NCBI RefSeq assembly: GCF_016919175.1
Contig: NZ_JAFFPU010000059.1
Coordinates: forward strand, 1 to 14,332
Length of the DNA: 14,332 nt
Reading direction: 5' to 3'
Origin: Leptospira ainlahdjerensis
GTDB taxonomy: Bacteria > Spirochaetota > Leptospiria > Leptospirales > Leptospiraceae
In this document: positions 1 through 14,332 of the stretch, one piece after another
Layout of the letters: each line of letters starts with the position of its first letter
How positions within the stretch are numbered: position 1 is the first letter of the stretch
Notes under the pieces: generated by a model
Seen by the model: only the letters and a program-made list of their open reading frames with translations
Told to the model about the DNA's origin: nothing
Database searches by the model: none
Program-made: the position numbers and the translations under genes

Positions 1-117
1 CGCTGTTTTTCCAACTTCGTTGGAAGCCACTCACTTCGCTTCCGCTGTTCGTTGGCTATTTCGCTCTCTACGGATCGCGAAATAGGTTGACAGGCTATAT
101 GCAAACCGGAGTCTAAT
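1..117. repeat. Palindrome-rich leader element, probable dispersed Leptospira repeat
   Basis: This stretch has no convincing gene but is dense in inverted repeats. CCAAC (11-15) pairs with GTTGG (19-23). GGAAGC (22-27) pairs with GCTTCC (38-43). CTATTTCGC (56-64) pairs perfectly with GCGAAATAG (77-85) across a 12-base loop. CGCTGTT occurs at 1-7 and again at 43-49. From memory, Leptospira genomes carry many intergenic copies of a similar TTCG/GTTGG-rich element ending in a segment like GCTATATGCAAACCGGAGTC (95-113 here, one base short). Spurious small proteins are sometimes annotated on it. The left boundary lies outside the window. Its right end touches the nuoA ribosome-binding site, so it probably forms part of the nuo leader transcript. 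Confidence 0.5.
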
Positions 118-121
118 AGGA

Positions 122-1049
<928 letters not shown>

Positions 1050-1053
<4 letters not shown>

Positions 1054-1583
1054 AAGAAGCAGTAGAAAGTTTCCTCAAAGAAAAATTTCCCCATTTTTTG
1101 GACAAACAAGAGTCCGTCGTTTCCAATGTTCCCGTTATATTCCTGAAAGCGGAAGGCCTGGTTCCCGTTTTAACGGCGCTCAAAAACGATCCAACACTCT
1201 ATTATAATTTTCTAAACGATCTTACCGCGATCGATTGGCTCGGAAAAAAAGAACCTCGTTTCGAGGTCTGTTATCTGCTTCGTTCTGCGAACAAGTCGGC
1301 GAGTAGAATCCAGATCAAGGTCCGAGTAGAAGAGGGAGAATCTGTTCCGAGTATCGTCTCCGTTTTTAAAGGCGCCAACTGGCCGGAAAGGGAAGTGTAT
1401 GACCTTTTCGGAATTCCATTTGCCAATCATCCGAACTTGGATCGGATTCTGATGCCGGATAACTTTCTTGGTCATCCTCTTCGCAAGGACTTTCCGTTGG
1501 AAGGATTCGGTCAGGATTATCTCATCGAAGATCTTCTTCAAATGCATATCTCCGAAGACATCACAAAGGAAGGAGGAAAATAA
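1050..1583 (+). CDS. nuoC: NADH-quinone oxidoreductase subunit C
   Basis: A 177-residue subunit (30-kDa family) with no cofactor that stabilises the NuoB/NuoD module. The family signature is clear: [16 protein letters not shown] (109-124) followed by HPNLDRILM (127-135) and [12 protein letters not shown] (141-152). The N-terminal half is the less conserved alpha/beta part. Here nuoC is separate from nuoD, unlike the fused nuoCD of E. coli. The start ATG overlaps the nuoB stop in an ATGA. There is no strong Shine-Dalgarno sequence, so translation probably relies on coupling to nuoB. One base separates its stop from the nuoD start. Confidence 0.95.
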
Positions 1584-1584
1584 A

Positions 1585-5648
<4,064 letters not shown>

Positions 5649-5652
5649 GAAA

Positions 5653-6279
5653 ATGCCACTAACAGATCAACCTCAACTGCTTCTATTCTTCCTGTTTGCG
5701 ACGGTGATGATTCTCAGTTCTCTGGGAGTGATCTTTCATCCGAACGCGATCACCGCCGCCGTTCTTCTCGTATTGAGTTTTTTTTCTCTCGCGGCCATTT
5801 ACGCCGTAATGAATGCGATCTTTATCGCCACGATGCAACTCCTCGTGTATGCGGGTGCGATCATGGTTTTGGTGGTTTTCGTTTTGATGCTTCTTTCTCT
5901 CAGGGACGACGCCCCTCAGTTTTTTATCTTTGAAAAACCGGTGAAAAAACTTCTGTATCTGACCCTCGTCGCCTTTTTGGGAGTTCTTTTGATCACCGCC
6001 GTACACGACGGAATTCCGTCCAAGACTTCGGAAAGAATCGGTTATCTTTCCAACAGCAATGTTGAATATTCTTTCGATATTCCCAAAGGCGGAAACACTG
6101 CGAACGGAATCGGCTCTACTTCGTCCGGAAATACCGCAGTGGTCGGAACCGCGATGTTTCTACGTTATCTGCTTCCTTTCGAATTGATTTCCATTCTTCT
6201 TCTCGCCGCGGTCCTCGGAGCAGTCGTACTCGGAAAAAAGAATCTCGCCAACAAGGGATTGGAAGGAGAAAAACCATGA
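5653..6279 (+). CDS. nuoJ: NADH-quinone oxidoreductase subunit J
   Basis: A 208-residue membrane subunit (ND6 family), slightly longer than the E. coli protein. Five hydrophobic segments are visible. The third carries the characteristic [16 protein letters not shown] (66-81), the helix in which complex I structures show a pi-bulge. Between TM4 and TM5 is a polar, Gly/Ser/Asn-rich loop (about 121-162), which accounts for the extra length. TM5 (about 172-194) is followed by a short charged tail. No good Shine-Dalgarno sequence lies in the 12-base gap after nuoH, so the ATG at 5653 is chosen from homology of the N-terminus. The stop overlaps nuoK (ATGA). Confidence 0.94.
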   Translation: MPLTDQPQLLLFFLFATVMILSSLGVIFHPNAITAAVLLVLSFFSLAAIYAVMNAIFIATMQLLVYAGAIMVLVVFVLMLLSLRDDAPQFFIFEKPVKKLLYLTLVAFLGVLLITAVHDGIPSKTSERIGYLSNSNVEYSFDIPKGGNTANGIGSTSSGNTAVVGTAMFLRYLLPFELISILLLAAVLGAVVLGKKNLANKGLEGEKP

Positions 6280-6589
6280 ACCTTTGGATTTCCGGAATTC
6301 CTGTGGAATATTTTTTAACCCTCGCGATGATCATCTTTACGATCGGCGTGGCCGGAGTGATGGTAAGAAGAAGCGCGGTCCTTATTTTTATGTCCGTGGA
6401 ATTGATCTTAAACTCGGTGAATCTCGTTTTCGTCACCTTCTCCAAAGCCCTCCACCAAGTGGACGGAGAAGTTGTGGTCTTCTTTGTGATGGCGATCGCC
6501 GCGGCGGAAGCCGCAATCGGACTTGCGATCGTGATTGCGATTCATAGGCTCAAAAAGACGAGCTACGTAGACGAAATGAATCTGATGAA

Positions 6590-6596
<7 letters not shown>
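6276..6596 (+). CDS. nuoK: NADH-quinone oxidoreductase subunit K
   Basis: A 106-residue, three-helix membrane subunit (ND4L family). The two intramembrane glutamates essential for proton transfer in E. coli (Glu36 and Glu72) correspond to Glu42 in [12 protein letters not shown] and Glu78 in [12 protein letters not shown]. Their spacing of 36 residues is preserved. AAGGAG (6263-6268) lies seven bases before the ATG, which overlaps the nuoJ stop. The 3' end overlaps the longest possible start of nuoL. Length and residues are typical. Confidence 0.96.
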
Positions 6597-10222
<3,626 letters not shown>

Positions 10223-10226
<4 letters not shown>

Positions 10227-11698
10227 ATCTGATTCCAAATACCCTCGATCTATTCTCCATTCTACCGGCTTTGATCTTGGCTGCCGGAGGAGTTTTTCTC
10301 ATCTGTCTTTCCGTGTTGTTTAAAACAAAGGAATATCTGATCGTAAGATATTCTTCCGGACTCATTTTGCTCGTCTCCCTTGCGGCGGTGTTCTACACTT
10401 CCTTTCGTTTTCCGGGAAACGGCACCTATTTTGCGGGCCAGATAGAAAATACGATCATAACCTTTTGGTTGAGCCTGATCTATCTATCGATGGCGATCGG
10501 AACCGTAGCTATCGTTCCAAGAATATTGAAAAATCATAATGTAGAATTTCCTGAATTCTATCCTTTGCTCCTTTTTGCAACGTGTGGAATGATGCTGATG
10601 ACTTCAGGACAGGACTTTATACTCGTATTCGTAGCCTTGGAGTTGATGAGTATCTGTCTTTACATTCTGATCGGAATGGCAAGGAGCGATCTTTTTTCTT
10701 TGGAAGCAACTCTCAAATATTTCCTTTTGGGAAGTTTTTCATCCGGATTTATGTTAATGGGAATTGCGTTTCTTTTCGGAGGAAGCGGTTCCACCAACAT
10801 CACCCTCGCTTTAAAACCGTTGATCGTCGCAGGATATCAGGGAAATTTTGCAAAGATTGGGTTCGTTTTGTTTTTAACGGGAGTCGCGTTTAAAATCGCC
10901 CTTTTTCCCTATCACGCCTGGACTCCCGACGCATACGAAGGGGCACTGACGCCTGTGACGGGTTATATGGCCACTGCGTCTAAGTCCGCTTCGATAGGAC
11001 TTCTTTTGATTCTTTATACTAAATTACCGATGCCCCTTGTCGATACTACTTGGGCCTGGTTATCGGGAATTCTAGCGTTATGCTCCATGGTCTACGGAAA
11101 TCTACTCGCATTAAAACAAGAAAATTTAAAACGAATGCTTGCGTATTCGTCGATAGCGCACGCGGGTTATGTTGTCGCGGGAATTTCCGCGGGGGTTTTG
11201 GAAGAAGCGCTCTTCTATTTGATCGTATATTCTTTCGTGAGTTTGGGAGCTTTTGCTGTCCTCGCTTATTTGGAAGAAGGAACAAGACAGGTCACTTTCT
11301 TTTCGGTTCAGTCCCTTTCCGGAGTAAAACCGTTTACGGCGATTGCGATTAATATTTTCTTTATGTCCTTGGCGGGAGTTCCTCCGTTCGGAGGATTCTG
11401 GGCGAAACTCTTTTTGTTTCAGAAACTCGCGGAATCGGAAGCTCTGATGAATCGAATTTTGCTCATCGGGGGTGTCACAAATTCCGCGTTAGCGCTCTAT
11501 TACTATCTTAGAATCGGAATCGCCACCTTTATGAGTAGCGACGAAGGCGAGGTGACAAGAAACCATTCGGCGCCTTTTAGCATCGGGGTAACCGCCGTGG
11601 TAGTGATATGTTTTTTTATGGTGGCGCTGGGTTGGTTTTTGCTCGTTCCGGGAAACCTTCTCGCGATCGGAGCGCTTCAATATCTCAGTAGTTACTGA
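10223..11698 (+). CDS. nuoN: NADH-quinone oxidoreductase subunit N
   Basis: A 491-residue antiporter-like subunit (ND2 family), normal length, and the last gene of the operon. Conserved residues are Glu140 in [14 protein letters not shown], Lys224 in [20 protein letters not shown] (220-239), Lys254 in TASKSASIG, and a later [15 protein letters not shown] stretch. About 14 membrane segments can be traced. GGAGG at 10211-10215 lies seven bases before the ATG, which shares ATGA with the nuoM stop. A candidate transcription terminator follows within 25-95 bases of the stop codon, so this is probably the end of the transcript. Confidence 0.96.
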
Positions 11699-11719
11699 TC
11701 TTTTGTCGTTGGTCCTTTT

Positions 11720-11792
11720 CGTTCTTAAAGTGAATCTTTGGGAACGGCTATTCTTGTATTCATAAATTATAATGTTTTAAGAACGGTTTTTT
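11720..11792 (+). terminator. Candidate terminator of the nuo operon
   Basis: CGTTCTTAAA (11720-11729) and TTTAAGAACG (11776-11785) are a perfect 10-bp inverted repeat. A run of six T (11787-11792) follows immediately after one G. The position, about 20 bases after the nuoN stop, fits an intrinsic terminator. The loop of about 46 bases is long and the stem is AT-rich, so it is not a textbook case. Confidence 0.4.
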
Positions 11793-11952
11793 AGTCGATA
11801 TTCGTCCCAAAACCTCTATAGCTTCGATGGAAACGAAATAGTGAGTTTCAAAAAATGTAGGAACTCCCGTAATAATTTATCAATGATTCCTCCTTTTAGT
11901 GGTTTTTAAACTCCTGAAGGCACGTAATGTGTGGGAACTTCCTCTTTCTATT

Positions 11953-11986
11953 AAAATTTAACGGAGGCTTCGATCCGTTGAATTTT
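11953..11986. promoter_or_regulatory. Strong hairpin upstream of the 290-residue gene
   Basis: AAAATTTAACGGA (11953-11965) pairs with TCCGTTGAATTTT (11974-11986): 13 positions with one U-G wobble and an 8-base loop GGCTTCGA. It lies 35 bases before the ATG at 12022. No T run follows on the plus strand. On the minus strand the stem is followed by only a short AT-rich stretch. It could be a leader structure of the downstream gene or a backup terminator or processing site. Confidence 0.4.
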
Positions 11987-12021
11987 GAGGGTTTGGGACA
12001 AGTTCCGAACTGTGAAATTTT

Positions 12022-12894
12022 ATGAAATATTTCATCACACTTGTATTGGTCTTTTTGTCGATTTCGGAAAAAAATCTGGAGGCGACTCCCGATAGCGACT
12101 TTGTGCTTGTTGCCGCTTATAAAAAAAATCCCGATGCATTGAAGTTACGAACATTGGTCGGCGTCTCAAAAAGGGTAGGAGTTCGGATCGTTCTAAAAGG
12201 ATTTGATAGGTCCGAATCTTTATCCGTAACAAATACGATTTTGGATTCGCTGCGCGAGAATTCTTATTTGATTCTGAACGAATTTTCGAACCGGAAAAAA
12301 AATCAAATCCGATCGGAAAAAAAATCGCGGAACACGAAAAGAAATCCCTCCGAAAAGTTAAGAATGACTTTCTTAGTAATTCAATCTAAGCCGAAGAATG
12401 CAGAGACAAAACTTTTATTTCGGATGACCTGGTTGAACCGGAAAACGAAGGACCAAATCGAGTTTCAAACCGAAAAATCGCTGACAAAACAAGATCCGAA
12501 AAATATTCAAAAAATAGTATATGATTGGAAATCTGAAATCCTCCCGAAACAAGACGTTTTTTTTATAAGCGACTTACGTTGTGTTTCCAATAAAAAAGAA
12601 AGGACGCTTTTTTTACAGATCGGATGCGATTCTTTACTTCAAAAGACGGCGGATCCGGACTCAAACAGAGAATACTGGGCAAGGGCAGAACGGCTTTCTT
12701 GGACAGGATACGACCTCGAATCGATTCAAAACAATTTAGCTTATTATTATATATCCTCCGGAAACTTTAGAAAAGCAGAGGAAAGTTTTCTGAAAGCCGA
12801 CCTTTTAGACGAGTCTACGAATTATCGAAGCCATAAGTATCAACTGGAAGAGATCCGAGAACTCCGAAATAAATACAACTTCTACGAAGAATAA
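12022..12894 (+). CDS. Exported protein of unknown function with C-terminal TPR-like repeat
   Basis: A 290-residue protein I do not recognise. Residues 1-15 (MKYFITLVLVFLSIS) look like the core of a signal peptide, possibly cleaved near residue 22. There is no lipobox Cys, so it is likely periplasmic or outer-membrane associated rather than a lipoprotein. Residues 24-90 could form an alpha/beta domain. Residues 90-110 are a Lys/Arg/Ser/Asn-rich linker. A single TPR-like unit spans about 234-266, with Asn-Leu-Ala-Tyr-Tyr-Tyr, Gly, then Phe-Arg-Lys-Ala-Glu-Glu-Ser-Phe. Cys186 and Cys201 might form a disulphide. The ATG is chosen because it gives the signal peptide, but no Shine-Dalgarno sequence precedes it. 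The gene looks AT-richer than the nuo genes and contains several A7-A8 runs. There is no evident link to complex I. Confidence 0.7.
   Translation: MKYFITLVLVFLSISEKNLEATPDSDFVLVAAYKKNPDALKLRTLVGVSKRVGVRIVLKGFDRSESLSVTNTILDSLRENSYLILNEFSNRKKNQIRSEKKSRNTKRNPSEKLRMTFLVIQSKPKNAETKLLFRMTWLNRKTKDQIEFQTEKSLTKQDPKNIQKIVYDWKSEILPKQDVFFISDLRCVSNKKERTLFLQIGCDSLLQKTADPDSNREYWARAERLSWTGYDLESIQNNLAYYYISSGNFRKAEESFLKADLLDESTNYRSHKYQLEEIRELRNKYNFYEE
12292..12326. repeat. Direct repeat with A8 tracts inside the 290-residue gene
   Basis: CGGAAAAAAAATC occurs exactly at 12292-12304 and 12314-12326, separated by 9 bases. A shorter form with seven A lies at 12065-12076, and another A8 run at 12121-12128. The repeat encodes the basic linker of the protein. 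It is a potential slippage site. Confidence 0.75.
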
Positions 12895-13004
12895 CCTTTT
12901 CTCTGAAGGCACTATTCCAAAAGAAGCGCGGATTCGAAAGATCCAGTTGAAACCATAAGAACCTTCCGAGCCGATTCGGTTCTGAAAGAAATTTTCGAAA
13001 GTCC

Positions 13005-13032
13005 TTGAATCGAAATGTTTTTGTAGTAAGAT
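13005..13032 (+). promoter_or_regulatory. Weak sigma70-like promoter candidate
   Basis: TTGAAT (13005-13010), a 16-base spacer and TAAGAT (13027-13032) resemble -35 and -10 boxes, each matching 4 of 6 consensus bases. Transcription would then start almost at the ATG at 13039, giving a leaderless message. That would fit the lack of a good ribosome-binding site there. Chance occurrence is quite possible. Confidence 0.2.
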
Positions 13033-13038
13033 CGGAAC

Positions 13039-13962
13039 ATGAAGAACGGACGGTGGTTATCATACATTCTTTTTGGCCTCTTCTGTTTTTGCAGGCAGGC
13101 TTCGTCTCCGAATCCGTTCTTGGAACCGGATGATCCTAAGGAAAAATTTCGGAACTACTGGGAATCGGAAAAAGCGGAGATCGATAGTTACGAACTGAGT
13201 CAGGTTCGTTATGGAGAAAATCATAAGGGCAAAGCGATCCTCATCTTTGTTACGGAAGATTTTTCCAAAACGAGACAGGTAAAACTCGATCGACCGCAAG
13301 AGGACGAGAAAGACGGAACGAAGGTATTAAAACTCAACTTTGTTAAGAATTTCGTGACAGGAATCTATGCCTATTCCATGACACTTTCCGTATTTACTCC
13401 GTTAGACGCTGAAACATATCCGAGAAGTTTTAAAGAAACCATGTCCTCGCAAGAATGGTGCGGAAACGTTTTTACGCAGATCAATCTGGAAAGGGATCGT
13501 TTCCGAGTGGAATCTTATTCCTACTTCGAAGAGGAAGGGGACCGGAAATTCTACCTAAAAAAAGAATTGTTAGAAGACGAACTCTGGACTCGAATGCGGA
13601 TCGATCCCGATCGAATTCCGGTTGGAAATTTGAACTTGATACCCGGACTTTTTCACGTAAGACTCAATCATAAGGAATTAAAACCGCTTCGAGCCGAGAT
13701 CGCGAAACAAAAACAAGAGGATTCCATCGTATTTACGATTCGATATTTGGAAGAGGAGAGAACGTTTAAGATAAGAATCGAATCTCGTTTTCCTCACAAG
13801 ATTTTGGCGTGGGAGGAGACGTTTCGAGATCTCAACGGCCGTCTTATGACTACTTTTGCCGCTTTGGAGTCGAGTGTTCTCAGCGACTATTGGAATCAAA
13901 ACGGCAACGAATTCAGAAGCCAGAGAAAAGAGCTCAAATTACCTAACGCCTCGATTTTCTAA
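13039..13962 (+). CDS. Probable lipoprotein of a conserved uncharacterised family (often mislabelled Maf-like)
   Basis: A 307-residue protein. The N-terminus is basic then hydrophobic (residues 5-18) with Cys16 and Cys18 in LFGLFCFCRQASS. This fits the loose lipobox used by spirochaetes, so it is a likely lipoprotein. The mature part begins with a block resembling proteins I remember mainly from Bacteroidetes: EKAEIDSYELSQVRYGE (44-60), AILIFVTEDF (66-75), KNFVTGIYAYSMTLSVFTPL (103-122), SQEWCGNVF (137-145), SYSYFEEEGD (159-168) and LWTRMRIDPDRIPVGNLNLI (183-202). Such homologues are often labelled 'septum formation inhibitor Maf', but I see none of the Maf nucleotide pyrophosphatase features here. 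Function is unknown. The gene is well separated from the preceding one (144 bases) and probably transcribed on its own. The ATG is preceded only by a weak purine stretch. Confidence 0.75.
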   Translation: MKNGRWLSYILFGLFCFCRQASSPNPFLEPDDPKEKFRNYWESEKAEIDSYELSQVRYGENHKGKAILIFVTEDFSKTRQVKLDRPQEDEKDGTKVLKLNFVKNFVTGIYAYSMTLSVFTPLDAETYPRSFKETMSSQEWCGNVFTQINLERDRFRVESYSYFEEEGDRKFYLKKELLEDELWTRMRIDPDRIPVGNLNLIPGLFHVRLNHKELKPLRAEIAKQKQEDSIVFTIRYLEEERTFKIRIESRFPHKILAWEETFRDLNGRLMTTFAALESSVLSDYWNQNGNEFRSQRKELKLPNASIF

Positions 13963-14100
13963 AAGTGAATTTGTGTAAGCATGAGGATTCTTTTGAAAAC
14001 GGTTTAAGGGAGATATCGTTCAAAAATCTATATTCTAAAAATCTGAAATACATCGGAGCGATTTTTTTCGATTTTTCTAAGTCCACAATTTTAGACTGAG

Positions 14101-14164
14101 AACGGATTCGAGGCCTATAACGGATCATAAGGTCGTTTTTCGTAGGAATCGATTCTAAACGGAT
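14101..14164 (+). repeat. Triplicated AACGGAT motif
   Basis: AACGGAT occurs at 14101-14107, 14119-14125 and 14158-14164. Each copy is followed within 3-6 bases by AGG or AAGG/AAGAGG. A perfect palindrome GAATCGATTC (14146-14155) sits just before the third copy. The cluster lies about 100-160 bases ahead of the gene starting at 14260, a reasonable place for regulator binding sites. Regulation is inferred from spacing and repetition only. Confidence 0.4.
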
Positions 14165-14178
14165 TTTAAGAGGTTGTC

Positions 14179-14200
14179 AGTCTCGGGAGTCCCGAGGACT
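14179..14200. promoter_or_regulatory. GC-rich hairpin upstream of the right-edge gene
   Basis: CTCGGGA (14182-14188) and TCCCGAG (14190-14196) form a perfect inverted repeat around one base. AGT (14179-14181) and ACT (14198-14200) can extend it past a bulged G. With no T run after it, it is more likely a leader structure or protein-binding site than a terminator. Confidence 0.35.
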
Positions 14201-14259
14201 CTGTGATTTAGTCGGGTCTGAAAGTCTCAAGAAGAGCTTTTTGAACCACGGGAGGGACT

Positions 14260-14332
14260 GTGAACATTGAAATTGGAAAGGGATTGAACGGACTTTATTT
14301 TGGAATGTCGATGGAAGAAGTAAAGGCTAAGT
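14260..14332 (+). CDS. Start of an unidentified gene, GTG start, cut by the window edge
   Basis: A frame opens at GTG 14260 and stays open to the last base, giving 24 complete codons: (M)NIEIGKGLNGLYFGMSMEE followed by VKAK. GGAGGG at 14251-14256 precedes it, three bases from the start, somewhat close. An in-frame TGA at 14242-14244 rules out a longer start, and there is no ATG before residue 16. The pattern 'G-G-x-x-x-L-x-F-G-M-S-x-E-E-V' resembles the N-terminus of several small bacterial protein families that begin with a beta hairpin and continue 'LG-P'. I cannot name the family from 24 residues. Confidence 0.55.
   Translation, partial: MNIEIGKGLNGLYFGMSMEEVKAK

Larger units (their letters stand above)
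11699..12021. other. Non-coding stretch after the nuo operon
   Basis: These 323 bases contain no credible gene. They hold a candidate terminator (11720-11792), a long hairpin (11953-11986) and two near-copies of a 13-mer (TGTAGGAACTCCC at 11856-11868 and TGTGGGAACTTCC at 11930-11942, 11 of 13 identical). An inverted AGTTCC lies at 12001-12006. A TATAAT occurs at 11768-11773 but lies in the terminator loop with no matching -35. The stretch appears more AT-rich than the operon. Confidence 0.7.
13963..14259. other. Non-coding stretch with operator-like elements
   Basis: No credible gene lies in these 297 bases. The stretch contains a short hairpin ATCG-GAG-CGAT followed by seven T (14052-14068), which could be a weak terminator for the preceding gene. 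It also holds three AACGGAT copies, a perfect 10-bp palindrome and a GC-rich hairpin, described separately. Confidence 0.6.

Noticed and set aside
1..90. Open frame from the left edge to a TGA at 88-90 (about 29 codons)
   Set aside because: It is Arg/Ser/Phe-rich translation of the inverted-repeat element, with no start visible and no ribosome-binding site. Similar readings are probably spurious proteins on the dispersed repeat.
87..117. TTGACA (87-92) with TCTAAT (112-117) as a nuoA promoter
   Set aside because: The -35 is perfect, but the spacer is 19 bases and transcription would start at the ATG, cutting off the ribosome-binding site. The real promoter may be further upstream.
1468..1584. 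39-codon N-terminal extension of nuoD
   Set aside because: It lies wholly inside nuoC in another frame. Conserved NuoD sequence and AGGAGG support the ATG at 1585.
11768..11773. TATAAT after nuoN as a -10 box
   Set aside because: No acceptable -35 at 16-18 bases, and it lies in the loop of the candidate terminator more than 240 bases from the next gene.
12958..12983. Inverted repeat AGAACC/GGTTCT between the two exported-protein genes as a terminator
   Set aside because: The stem is only 6 bp and no T run follows it. It could be chance.
13943..14128. Minus-strand 61-codon open frame
   Set aside because: Overlaps the end of the lipoprotein gene and consists of Arg/Ser/Lys-rich sequence with no ribosome-binding site.

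Overview
The window is dominated by one long plus-strand operon for proton-pumping NADH:quinone oxidoreductase (respiratory complex I). The gene order is nuoA-B-C-D-E-F-H-J-K-L-M-N (125-11698), with genes overlapping by a few bases or separated by at most about 14 bases. Gene order, protein character, intergenic style and a palindromic leader element all suggest a spirochaete of the genus Leptospira. This is recognition from memory, not a database match. Base composition looks moderate in the operon, so a GC-richer Leptospira species is more likely than the AT-rich L. interrogans, but GC was not computed.

Layout. Positions 1-117 hold a palindrome-rich element that resembles a dispersed Leptospira intergenic repeat and abuts the ribosome-binding site of nuoA. 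Positions 125-4603 encode the peripheral arm: A is a membrane anchor, B and D form the N2/quinone module, C is a scaffold, and E and F form the NADH-oxidising module with FMN, N1a and N3. Positions 4600-11698 encode the membrane arm: H, J and K, then the antiporter-like L, M and N. Positions 11699-12021 are a structured non-coding stretch with a candidate terminator, a strong hairpin and a repeated 13-mer. Two exported proteins of unknown function follow: a 290-residue protein with a C-terminal TPR-like repeat (12022-12894), and a 307-residue probable lipoprotein (13039-13962) that resembles a family I know mainly from Bacteroidetes. Positions 13963-14259 carry an operator-like cluster (three AACGGAT copies, a 10-bp palindrome, a GC-rich hairpin). 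These lie ahead of a GTG-started gene that runs off the right edge (14260-14332).

How the genes work together. NuoE/F oxidise NADH and NuoB/D reduce quinone. NuoH/J/K/L/M/N couple this to ion translocation. The main oddity is that nuoG and nuoI, whose products carry the Fe-S wire between N3 in NuoF and N2 in NuoB, are missing from exactly the places they usually occupy (F|G|H and H|I|J). The F-H junction is a 4-base ATGA overlap and the H-J gap is 12 bases, so the operon is compact rather than recently broken. Smaller oddities are Cys substitutions in NuoD at two normally conserved positions, a charged tail of about 70 residues on NuoM, a TTG start for nuoM, and repeated A7-A8 tracts in the first gene after the operon. 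I see no CRISPR array, transposase, tRNA, rRNA or defence cassette.
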